A program made the translations under genes and the position numbers. From CAYUCE01 sp964443275 (GTDB taxonomy: Bacteria > Bipolaricaulota > Bipolaricaulia > CAYUCE01), in the NCBI GenBank assembly GCA_964443275.1, contig CAYUCE010000022.1, positions 1 through 27,603 of the forward strand: DNA of 27,603 nt, given 5' to 3'. This document shows, one piece after another, positions 8,181 through 15,290 of this stretch (position 1 is its first letter; every line of letters starts with the position of its first letter). The notes under the pieces are model-generated. The model was not told the DNA's origin. It did not search any database and was given only the letters and a program-made list of their open reading frames with translations.

Positions 8181-8693
8181 CTAACCGGAAATCCATCCAT
8201 TCCGTAAAAGAACCCCGGCCAAAAGTGCAGGAAATAGGGACTCACTTACATCCACAGCCTCTACTTGAAATATTCTTTCTATCATTGAGGATAAAGTTTC
8301 AATTCCCTCCCTTACTGGCGACTTCATCCGATGATTAATCGGGGCGGAAAGGAGCCACACTTCCTGGACACTAACATCATCCAACCCTTTGGGGAATAGT
8401 AATATGAGATCATATTTTTTATCCGCGGTTTTTCTCTTGAGCGGGTTTTCGTAGCTCGATTCGACGTCGGCGATTTCAGCTGACAAGTCAAAAATCCCCA
8501 TCTTTTGAATATTTCCGGCCAGGACCTCTATTCTCATTGATTGTTGAAAGGTCTTGGTTTCATCTATTATCAAAAGCGAAATTTTGCTTACTTGTTCACT
8601 TTGGGCGCTTTGACCCCAAACTATAAGGCCACAAGAAAGCAAAAGTAGCAAAATTATGAGCACCAAAATAGGCCTGCTTTTATTTAAAGACAT
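8181..8693 (-). CDS. Small exported protein of unknown function in exporter operon
   Basis: The product (170 residues from ATG 8693) starts with a positively charged segment and a strong hydrophobic run ending near ILLLLLSCGLIVWGQS, so it is exported or anchored; the Ser-Cys-Gly could be a weak lipobox. The rest has alternating strands and helices (ISLLIIDET, YDLILLFPKG) and no motif I recognise. An upstream GTG at 8702 overlaps the TetR stop, but AGGAGAG lies nine bases before the ATG at 8693, which I therefore prefer. Its place between regulator and exporter suggests an accessory part of the export system, perhaps substrate binding. That role is inferred from position only. Confidence 0.65.
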   Translation of the reverse strand: MSLNKSRPILVLIILLLLLSCGLIVWGQSAQSEQVSKISLLIIDETKTFQQSMRIEVLAGNIQKMGIFDLSAEIADVESSYENPLKRKTADKKYDLILLFPKGLDDVSVQEVWLLSAPINHRMKSPVREGIETLSSMIERIFQVEAVDVSESLFPALLAGVLLRNGWISG

Positions 8694-8698
8694 AATAA

Positions 8699-9328
8699 TC
8701 ACTCTCCTGTTGCGTTTTTTAGCAATCTTTCTATAGCTATAGCCAGTTCTTTGGGGGCCTTATTTAAGATCTTCTCCGCCTGTTTATCCTCATACAAAAC
8801 TCCCCGAGTGGTAGCTGACACTATCATCCCAAAAAGCCCGTGAGCGATGATACCAGCATCACAAGGCACCACCTCTTTCCTTTTTATTCCTTCTTCGATG
8901 ATTTCTGATATATATCCGGCCATATCGTCGCGCAGCTTCTTCAGTTCTTCTCGCAACTTTTCTTCCGGAGCCAGCATCTCCATCAGAAGAACCCGGGTAA
9001 GATTTTTACGTTCTCTTGCTCGACTAAAGTGCATCTCCAACATCTCTCCTATTTTGTCCCATCGGGAGAGTCCGCTGGCCGACAGGTCGGCGAAGAACTT
9101 TTTTCTCTGCTCGATTTCCCTGTGAAAGATGTAAATCAAAATATCTTTTTTCCCTTCAAAATAGTGGTAAATAGTTCCTACCGCCACCCCCGCCTCTTGG
9201 GCTATAGCTGGCATATTGGTAGAATGAAAACCTTTTTCGGCAAAGACGCGAGTGGCAGCTTCCCTGATTAGCTCCTTTTTGGATACCTCATGATCATCTT
9301 TAGCTTTTTCTGTTTTCTCTTCGGTCAT
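8699..9328 (-). CDS. TetR-family transcriptional repressor
   Basis: The 209-residue protein has a standard TetR N-terminal helix-turn-helix at about 19-65 (AATRVFAEKGFHSTNMPAIA, then VAVGTIYHYFEGKKD), followed by a helical ligand-binding domain. The frame stays open upstream to 9409, but the ATG at 9328 is the better start: the good promoter at 9369-9397 and the operator palindrome both lie between, and the extra residues do not look like protein. There is no clear ribosome binding site before this ATG, and the leader is short. It is the first gene of the operon and very likely represses itself and the three genes after it. The inducer is unknown but should relate to what the exporter moves. 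Confidence 0.85.
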   Translation of the reverse strand: MTEEKTEKAKDDHEVSKKELIREAATRVFAEKGFHSTNMPAIAQEAGVAVGTIYHYFEGKKDILIYIFHREIEQRKKFFADLSASGLSRWDKIGEMLEMHFSRARERKNLTRVLLMEMLAPEEKLREELKKLRDDMAGYISEIIEEGIKRKEVVPCDAGIIAHGLFGMIVSATTRGVLYEDKQAEKILNKAPKELAIAIERLLKNATGE

Positions 9329-9348
9329 AATATTTGCGGCTAGATTTT

Positions 9349-9366
9349 CGAATGAACGTTCAATCG
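9349..9366 (-). promoter_or_regulatory. TetR operator palindrome
   Basis: CGAATGAACGTTCAATCG is symmetric except for one base pair, with a perfect ten-base core TGAACGTTCA. It lies just downstream of the -10 hexamer, over the expected transcription start, where a bound repressor would block RNA polymerase. That the TetR protein binds it is inferred. Confidence 0.7.
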
Positions 9367-9368
9367 AA

Positions 9369-9397
9369 ATCTTACCATAATATTTGCCCCTTGTCAA
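9369..9397 (-). promoter_or_regulatory. Promoter of the TetR-exporter operon
   Basis: Reading on the minus strand, a consensus TTGACA (9397-9392) and TAAGAT (9374-9369) are 17 bases apart. The 12-base string GCAAATATTATG occurs in the spacer (9387-9376) and again at the TetR start codon (9337-9326), a direct repeat of unknown meaning. Confidence 0.75.
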
Positions 9398-9503
9398 CGC
9401 AGGGGCCAAACTTCTTTAACTATAGATAGATTCTATCCGTCCCGGTTTATCGAAAAGCCCAAAACCTCATTTTTAAAAAGTCCTGGGACTACTACCGGTT
9501 AAC

Positions 9504-9532
9504 TTGACTGACAGATAAGTATTTGCTACCAT
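9504..9532 (+). promoter_or_regulatory. Promoter of the rpsT-secF-recJ operon
   Basis: TTGACT at 9504-9509 and TACCAT at 9527-9532 are 17 bases apart and would give a leader of about 30 bases before the proposed rpsT start. Confidence 0.55.
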
Positions 9533-9567
9533 TTATCAAAAGTTTTTTAGCAAACAAGGTGATCAAA

Positions 9568-9828
9568 ATTCCTACTACGAAATCAGCCAAGAAGCGCTTA
9601 AGGCAAAATATAAAGCGAAGAAAAAGAAACCAGCGAAGAAAGAAAGCCATAAAATCTACCCTTAAAGAAATTAACCAGTACATCTCCAACGGGGATAAAG
9701 AGAAGGCGAAAAGCAAGCTTTCCGAATTGAAAAAGTCAGTGGATAAAGCAGTGGCTAGAAACATTATCCACAAAAACAAAGGGTCCAGAATAAAATCTAA
9801 GATTACCCGCCGGGTAAACGATCTTTAA
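9568..9828 (+). CDS. rpsT: 30S ribosomal protein S20
   Basis: The very basic 86-residue protein has the S20 pattern: TTKSAKKRLRQNIKRRKRNQ at the start, a middle helix with repeated lysines, and ARNIIHKNKGSRIKSKITRR near the end. S20 binds 16S rRNA early in 30S assembly. The frame is open further upstream, but family alignment puts the first residue at an ATT codon (9568), read as M-P-T-T-K-S. AAGGTGATC at 9556-9564, an eight-base match to the 16S anti-Shine-Dalgarno region, sits at the right distance for that ATT. An in-frame GTG at 9559 lies within this very sequence and would lack a site of its own. The stop codon overlaps the secF ATG by one base (TAATG), so the two are coupled. Confidence 0.93.
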   Translation: MPTTKSAKKRLRQNIKRRKRNQRRKKAIKSTLKEINQYISNGDKEKAKSKLSELKKSVDKAVARNIIHKNKGSRIKSKITRRVNDL

Positions 9829-10727
9829 TGGAATTTAATATAGATTTTCTAAAAGCTAGAAAGATATGGGGCTCTATTTCCATAGCCTTAGTTATTCTAG
9901 GGGCACTACTTTTAGTCTTCGTGGGACTCAATCCCGGTATTGACTTCACCGGGGGTACCCAACTGCGCATTCAATTTGAAAATGATGTTTCTACAGCACA
10001 GATCCGAGACGTTTTGGCAAAAATCTCATTGTCAGGATTAGACCTTTCCAAGAGTACCATCCAGGAATTTAGGGACCTGAAAAATGTTTATGTTTACACC
10101 ATCGTTATGAAAACCACCGGAGAAGAAGAAGTTAACTCCGTTATTTCAGGTTTAAATAATCAACTGGAAGGGGGCATGGAGATTCTTTCCAGAGAGGTTA
10201 TAGGAAGCCAAATAAGCCAGGAATTGACCAAAAAGGGTTGGCAAGCCATCTTAATAGCACTACTTGTAATACTGATCTATATAACTTTGCGCTTCCAATT
10301 CAAGTACGCTTTGGGAGCAGTGGCCGCACTGGTTCACGATGTAACGGTAGCCTTGGCCGTGTTCGCCATCTTCAAAATTGAGGTCAACTTGCCGGTGATA
10401 GCTGCCTTCCTGACCATAATAGGATATTCTTTAAATGATACTATAGTCATTTTCGATAGGGTGCGTGAGAATGTCGGCTCGAAATTGATGAGAAAAGCTC
10501 CCTTTTATGATATTATAAATAAAAGTATCAACCAGAGCTTATCCCGCACCATAAATACCAGCTTAACCACATTTATTCCGGTTATAATTTTATTTATGTT
10601 TGGTGGATCGGTGCTTAAGGCTTTTTCATTGGCCTTGCTCATCGGAGTAATCGTGGGAACTTATTCTTCCATCTATGTAGCCAATCCCATTGCTTATCTT
10701 CTGACCCAGTTAGAAGCTTCCGAATGA
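9828..10727 (+). CDS. secF: Protein translocase subunit SecF
   Basis: SecF works with SecD and YajC to pull secreted proteins across the membrane at SecYEG using the proton gradient. The 299-residue product has TM1 at about 13-32, the signature GIDFTGGT at 37-44, an extracytoplasmic domain up to about 135, and five further helices carrying GYSLNDTIVIFDRVREN. Length is normal. It starts within the rpsT stop codon and its end overlaps recJ by four bases (ATGA). In many bacteria the order is yajC-secD-secF-recJ; here secF and recJ have kept their contact, but secD and yajC are about 13 kb away. Confidence 0.95.
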   Translation: MEFNIDFLKARKIWGSISIALVILGALLLVFVGLNPGIDFTGGTQLRIQFENDVSTAQIRDVLAKISLSGLDLSKSTIQEFRDLKNVYVYTIVMKTTGEEEVNSVISGLNNQLEGGMEILSREVIGSQISQELTKKGWQAILIALLVILIYITLRFQFKYALGAVAALVHDVTVALAVFAIFKIEVNLPVIAAFLTIIGYSLNDTIVIFDRVRENVGSKLMRKAPFYDIINKSINQSLSRTINTSLTTFIPVIILFMFGGSVLKAFSLALLIGVIVGTYSSIYVANPIAYLLTQLEASE

Positions 10728-12448
10728 GGTCGCTGGTTACTGATAGAGTTTGGACCTTTAATCCCCCTGACTTAAAGCTTGTAAATCGCATAAAAAAGAA
10801 TCTAACCTGTACGGATTCTTTCGCCCCAATATTGGCCGCCCGGAGTAATCAGGACCCTCAATTTTCTCACAGGTTAATTGAATCCGATCTATCCAATCTA
10901 CGCTCTCCGTACAAACTGGATGGAATCAAGTCAGCCCTCCAAAGGTTAGAGAAAGCAAGAGCCTCAGGCGAAAAGCTATTTATTCACGGAGATTTCGACG
11001 TGGATGGACTGACTTCTTCCAGTTTGCTTTATATGGCCTTACGGGAACTTGGGCTGAATCAAATAAAGGTGGAGGTTGGAGACCGGGCCACCGGTCATGG
11101 ATTAGACTCACTCACCGTAAAGAAAATAATTGATGAGGACTTCGATTTACTCATAACTTGTGACTGTGGGATAAACAGCGTGGCTGAGGTTAAAACCTTA
11201 AAGGAAAATGGAGTGGATACCATAATCACCGACCACCACAGCCCGCCGCAACATCTTCCTGATGCGCTGGCAATCCTAAATCCGAAGCTTGATTCCTGCA
11301 GTTACCCAAACAGGTTTTTGGCCGGGGTGGGTGTGGCTTACAAGCTAATTTCTGCTTTCATGCAACAGTTGGGTATAGAAAGCGAGCTTTACGAAAAATA
11401 CTTGGATTTAGTAATGCTGGGGACGGTAGCCGATTTGGTCCCTTTAGTGAAGGATAAGGAGGCCGAAAACAAGCTCTTAGTGACTCAGGGGTTAAAGAAT
11501 CTGGCCGAAGGCGTGGGCAATAAGGGACTTAAAGTCTTGATTGAGAAACTCTCCCTTAAACCAAAAGATTTAACCGCCGGACGTATAAGCTATATCGTTG
11601 CACCCCATTTGAACGCTGCCAATCGGGTTGGAGACCCCAGAGTAGCCTTTTTGCTGCTTACCACCAATAAAAAAGGGCGCGCTTCATATCTTGCAGATGT
11701 GCTCATCGATTACAACCGAGATAGGCGAATAGGACAAGATGAGCTTAAAAGTCAGGCCGATGAACTGCTTAGTTCCAGTAAAGCGAATCAAAAAGGTGAT
11801 AAAATAATTATCTTAGATGGAGATAATTGGAATCCAGGGATTATTGGGCTTATAGCTTCCCAAATGGTGGAAGAGCATAAGCTACCCGCGATTTTGATTT
11901 CCAAAAAGGGAGGGATTAGTCAAGCCTCTTGCCGAAGCATTCCTGAGTTTAATCTGATGGAGTGTCTGGAGGATCATAAGCACTTGTTCGTCCAATACGG
12001 CGGCCATGAACTAGCAGCCGGTTTTAAAATAAAAAATAAAAATATCCCCACTTTAAAGGAAAAAATCAAGGATTATGCTAAACATAAGCTAGCCGGTCTC
12101 ACTTGCCCGCCACTGTCCATTGATGCAAAGGTTTTACCGAAGGAGATCGATTTCAAACTACATGGGGAGATTTCAAAACTCTCACCTTTCGGAATGGGCA
12201 ATCCTAAACCCTTACTTTTTACAGATGAAGCAGAAATCGATAAAGTTGGACCAGTAGGAAACCAAGACAAACACTTAAAATTTACAGCCAACCTTAGCGG
12301 TAAGGACTTCGAAGTCATAGGCTACGGGTGGGGAAAGTACGAAAACGAAGTTAGCAACCTTCATAAGGCAAAGCTCATCTTCAGACTTGGAGTTAATAAT
12401 TGGATGGGCAAAAAACGGGTGCAGTTGGAGTTAGAAGATTTGGTTTGA
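10724..12448 (+). CDS. recJ: Single-stranded-DNA-specific exonuclease RecJ
   Basis: RecJ degrades single-stranded DNA 5' to 3' in recombination and mismatch or base-excision repair. The 574-residue protein has the DHH-superfamily motifs: HGDFDVDG at 88-95, TCDCGINS near 145-152 (Asp147), and TDHH at 169-172. The DHHA1 part follows, with APHLNAANRVGDPR and the YGGHELAAGF motif, and then a C-terminal OB-like domain ending VQLELEDL. All metal ligands look intact, and the length is that of normal RecJ. It overlaps secF by four bases and ends seven bases from the end of guaB on the other strand. Confidence 0.94.
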   Translation: MRSLVTDRVWTFNPPDLKLVNRIKKNLTCTDSFAPILAARSNQDPQFSHRLIESDLSNLRSPYKLDGIKSALQRLEKARASGEKLFIHGDFDVDGLTSSSLLYMALRELGLNQIKVEVGDRATGHGLDSLTVKKIIDEDFDLLITCDCGINSVAEVKTLKENGVDTIITDHHSPPQHLPDALAILNPKLDSCSYPNRFLAGVGVAYKLISAFMQQLGIESELYEKYLDLVMLGTVADLVPLVKDKEAENKLLVTQGLKNLAEGVGNKGLKVLIEKLSLKPKDLTAGRISYIVAPHLNAANRVGDPRVAFLLLTTNKKGRASYLADVLIDYNRDRRIGQDELKSQADELLSSSKANQKGDKIIILDGDNWNPGIIGLIASQMVEEHKLPAILISKKGGISQASCRSIPEFNLMECLEDHKHLFVQYGGHELAAGFKIKNKNIPTLKEKIKDYAKHKLAGLTCPPLSIDAKVLPKEIDFKLHGEISKLSPFGMGNPKPLLFTDEAEIDKVGPVGNQDKHLKFTANLSGKDFEVIGYGWGKYENEVSNLHKAKLIFRLGVNNWMGKKRVQLELEDLV

Positions 12449-12455
12449 TTAGGCT

Positions 12456-13916
12456 TTATTCAAATTTTCGATAATTGGGAGCTTCTTTGGTTATTTGTAC
12501 ATCGTGGGGATGGGATTCAAGAAGACCGGCATGGGTTACCTTGATAAACTGGGCCCTTTCCCCAAGGGCAGTAAGATCCTTGGCCCCCACATAACCCATT
12601 CCTGCTTTCAAACCCCCGATTAGTTGATAAGTTACATCGGACAGCTTACCTTTGTATTTGGTTCTCCCCTCAACCCCTTCCGCAATGGGCTTATCATTTT
12701 CTGTCCATCCGTAGCGGTCACTGGCCCCCTTTTTCATGGCGGTCAGTGAACCCATTCCCCGATAGGCTTTATAGCTTTCTCCACGCAGTGTAAATAGTTC
12801 ACCCGGAGCCTCATCCGTACCTGCAAATAAGCTACCTATCATAACCGCGTTGGCCCCGGCCGCCAGAGCCTTTACTATATCTCCAGAAAATCTTATTCCT
12901 CCATCTGCAATTGTGGAAATATCGTGCTTTTTGGCTTCCTCCACACAGGACTGGATAGCGGTTAGTTGAGGTACTCCAATTCCTGCCACCACTCGGGTAG
13001 TACAAATGGCACTCGGTCCTACCCCTATTTTTATGGCATCCGCTCCTGCTTTGATCAGATCATGCGTAGCTTTCTGAGTGGCCACGTTCCCGGCGATGAC
13101 TTCCACATCTAAACCCTCGGTTAACTCCTTTAACTTCCTAGTTTTCTCTAACACCTTTGTCGAATGCCCGTGGGCAGTATCCACTACTAGAAAATCAACC
13201 TCCGCTTCTAAGAGTTGTCTTTCCCTCTCCATATCTAAATTCGCGCCGACGGCAGCTCCCACAATTAGCCTCCCCCGGCTGTCTTTACAAGCGTTAGGAA
13301 ACTTGGCTGCTTTCAGAATGTCCTTCATAGTAATTAGGCCTTGTAATTTAAAATCACCATCTACTAGAGGCAGCTTTTCAATCCGGTGTTCGGACATTAT
13401 TTTACCTGCTTGCTCGTGACTTATATCAAAAGAAGCGGTGATTAGATCCTCTCTAGGAGTCATCATCTCACTTATAGATCTTTGAAGCTTTTCTTTAAAT
13501 TGCAAATCTCTTATAGTAATAATTCCCTCTAGCTCATTCGTTCCCGGTTTCACGATCGGTATACCGGAAATATTTCTGCTTTCCATAACCGCCAATGCTT
13601 TTCTCAGCGGTTCCTCACTAGTCAAGGTAATAGGATCCTTAATTATCCCTGCCTCAAAGCGCTTTACACTTCTTACCTCCTCAGCCTGTTCTTCGGGGGA
13701 AAGGTTTCTATGAATAACACCGGCTCCTCCCTGCTGAGCAAGGGCGACAGCTAATTTGCTTTCAGTAACTGTGTCCATAGCTGCGGAAAGAAGAGGAATT
13801 TTTAGACTAATTTGTTTGGTGAGTTGGGTGGAAACATCTACTTCCTGGGGTAGGACTTCGGATCGTCGGGGAACAAGCAGAACATCGTCAAAGGTAAGCC
13901 CCGTTTCTAACTTCAT
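12456..13916 (-). CDS. guaB: Inosine-5'-monophosphate dehydrogenase
   Basis: This enzyme oxidises IMP to XMP with NAD+, the committed step to GMP. The 486-residue protein is a standard full-length form: N-terminal barrel start LTFDDVLLVPRRSEVLP, a pair of CBS domains at about 94-203 (which bind adenine nucleotides in the family), then the rest of the barrel with catalytic Cys305. The loop reads GPSAICTTR where most relatives have GPGSICTTR, a small variation. The flap segment YRGMGSLTAMKKGASDRY and the C-terminal THAGLLESHPHDVQITKEAPNY are typical. The ATG has GGAGGGAGAG directly upstream. It is downstream of fxsA with 71 bases between and may share its transcript. Confidence 0.96.
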   Translation of the reverse strand: MKLETGLTFDDVLLVPRRSEVLPQEVDVSTQLTKQISLKIPLLSAAMDTVTESKLAVALAQQGGAGVIHRNLSPEEQAEEVRSVKRFEAGIIKDPITLTSEEPLRKALAVMESRNISGIPIVKPGTNELEGIITIRDLQFKEKLQRSISEMMTPREDLITASFDISHEQAGKIMSEHRIEKLPLVDGDFKLQGLITMKDILKAAKFPNACKDSRGRLIVGAAVGANLDMERERQLLEAEVDFLVVDTAHGHSTKVLEKTRKLKELTEGLDVEVIAGNVATQKATHDLIKAGADAIKIGVGPSAICTTRVVAGIGVPQLTAIQSCVEEAKKHDISTIADGGIRFSGDIVKALAAGANAVMIGSLFAGTDEAPGELFTLRGESYKAYRGMGSLTAMKKGASDRYGWTENDKPIAEGVEGRTKYKGKLSDVTYQLIGGLKAGMGYVGAKDLTALGERAQFIKVTHAGLLESHPHDVQITKEAPNYRKFE

Positions 13917-13987
13917 CTCTCTCCCTCCAGATTGCTCTTTTTAATTCCTACACTTATCTGTTTTTTGTAAATACCCATTGAGAGGGA

Positions 13988-14401
13988 TTAATCCTTCACC
14001 TCGTATTCGACTGAAATATAGTCCTTCTCCGCTTTTTCACTGACCTTTCTAGTGAATTTTTTCGAAATCCAATTAGTAAAAAACCTTCTACTGGCGGGTA
14101 TTAAGCCCAATAACCCCAAAGCGTCAGTGATAATACCCGGGGTAATTAAAAGGGTACCTGAGACCAAGATAAAAGCCCCATCTATAAGTTCCTGGCCCGG
14201 AAGGGTACCTGAATCAAGCTTGGCTCTAATCTTATACAGACAAGATAGACCCTCTCTTTTGGCCAAATAGCCCCCAACTGCACCGGTTATCACCACTAAA
14301 AGAACTGTATTTAAAACCCCAATCAGTCTGCCTATCTCGATAAGTAGAAACAGCTCTATTAACGGAATGGATATAAATATAATGAAAAATCTAGCTAACA
14401 T
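13988..14401 (-). CDS. fxsA: FxsA-family membrane protein
   Basis: The 137-residue membrane protein matches FxsA: the opening FIIFISIPLIELFLLIEIGR, a glycine-rich second segment (VVITGAVGGYLAKREG), and the signature LVSGTLLITPGIITDALGLLGLIP, followed by a basic cytoplasmic tail. In E. coli, FxsA overexpression relieves phage T7 exclusion by the F plasmid; its normal function is unclear. On the minus strand TTGACT (14441-14436) and TATTCT (14418-14413) form a possible promoter so close to the ATG that the transcript would be nearly leaderless, and no ribosome binding site is seen. Confidence 0.85.
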   Translation of the reverse strand: MLARFFIIFISIPLIELFLLIEIGRLIGVLNTVLLVVITGAVGGYLAKREGLSCLYKIRAKLDSGTLPGQELIDGAFILVSGTLLITPGIITDALGLLGLIPASRRFFTNWISKKFTRKVSEKAEKDYISVEYEVKD

Positions 14402-14504
14402 AGTTACTTTTAAGAATACATAAACTTACACTTTGAGTCAAGAGAACTCACTTTTAGCACCCCGGTTTGATCCATTAACACAGGGAAACCGAAACCACAG
14501 CTAA

Positions 14505-14533
14505 TTGCAAACCCACAAGTTAAACGATAAGAT
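14505..14533 (+). promoter_or_regulatory. Promoter of the Asp23/Gls24 gene
   Basis: TTGCAA at 14505-14510 and TAAGAT at 14528-14533 are 17 bases apart, about 45 bases before the start codon at 14579, in the divergent gap with fxsA. Confidence 0.55.
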
Positions 14534-14578
14534 TTAAATTGATAGTAAACATTTTGAAAATAGAAGGGGGAGTGAGAA

Positions 14579-15169
14579 ATGGCATCGGAAGAAGAGATAA
14601 AAGAGGAAACTACCCGGAAGAAGGAAGGGGAAATAATAGAAGATTTAGGACGAATCACCGTCGCTGAGGAAGTTATAGCTTCCATAGCTGCCACCGCGGC
14701 CTCGGAAGTAGAAGGCCTAGGGGAGATGAAATCCTCCGTGGCTGAAGATATAGTAGGAATTTTTGGAAGTAAAAGGAAAGGCGTGGAAACCGTACTCAGC
14801 AAAGATGGAGTAAGTATCGCCTTAAAAGTCGCCGTTAAATATGGGCACCAAATCCACAAAGTGGCAAAAAGCATCCAGAAGAGAGTAAAGGAGAAAGTCG
14901 AGAAAACTACCGGGCTCTCAGTAACAAAAGTAGATGTTTTCGTAGAAAAATTGCAGATACATGAGGAAGAAGAGGAGTTAAAAGAAAGTGAGCTTTATGA
15001 GGTGGCTTTGGAGTACATCCAGGAAAGCACCCAAGGGATATCCTTGGTTGATTTGGGAGAAACTATAGGGGTGGATTGGAGAAGGCTAATCCCATTGGTC
15101 AATCAAATGATAGACGAAGGGTTGGTAAAAAAGGAGGACAAAAAGTACTTTCCCACCGAACCCCTCTAG
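14579..15169 (+). CDS. Asp23/Gls24 family protein with C-terminal winged-helix-like domain
   Basis: Residues about 18-130 are an Asp23/Gls24 domain: GRITVAEEVIASIAATAASE, VEGLGEM, then VSIALKVAVKYGHQIHKVAK and VDVFVEKLQI. Asp23 proteins are abundant membrane-associated envelope-stress proteins of Gram-positive bacteria. Unlike most family members, which end soon after this domain, the 196-residue protein continues with an acidic linker (HEEEEELKES) and about 60 residues that look like a winged helix: YEVALEYIQESTQGISLVDL, then DWRRLIPLVNQMIDEGLVKK and KKYFPTEPL. The second part could bind nucleic acid or protein. The ATG has GGGGGAG seven bases upstream and its own promoter. mgtE follows on the same strand. 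Confidence 0.82.
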   Translation: MASEEEIKEETTRKKEGEIIEDLGRITVAEEVIASIAATAASEVEGLGEMKSSVAEDIVGIFGSKRKGVETVLSKDGVSIALKVAVKYGHQIHKVAKSIQKRVKEKVEKTTGLSVTKVDVFVEKLQIHEEEEELKESELYEVALEYIQESTQGISLVDLGETIGVDWRRLIPLVNQMIDEGLVKKEDKKYFPTEPL

Positions 15170-15290
15170 GCAGAAATGTTAGTAATAATCTTTCCATCTT
15201 TAGCCGACTGGAACTTTTTTGTTATTTGAGAAGAAAAATTGGATTAGAAGATAGATAATTTGTCACGGCTTGAAAAATTCAAGAATCAAG

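Noticed and set aside
9329..9409. N-terminal extension of the TetR protein
   Set aside because: The promoter and operator lie within it, so it would not be transcribed as coding sequence.
14410..14874. A 154-codon minus-strand open frame
   Set aside because: It overlaps the Asp23/Gls24 gene and the promoter gap; its composition (Ser-rich) is typical of an antisense shadow.
15170..15290. Magnesium riboswitch before mgtE
   Set aside because: The gap is only about 120 bases and I could not find the paired elements of an M-box.
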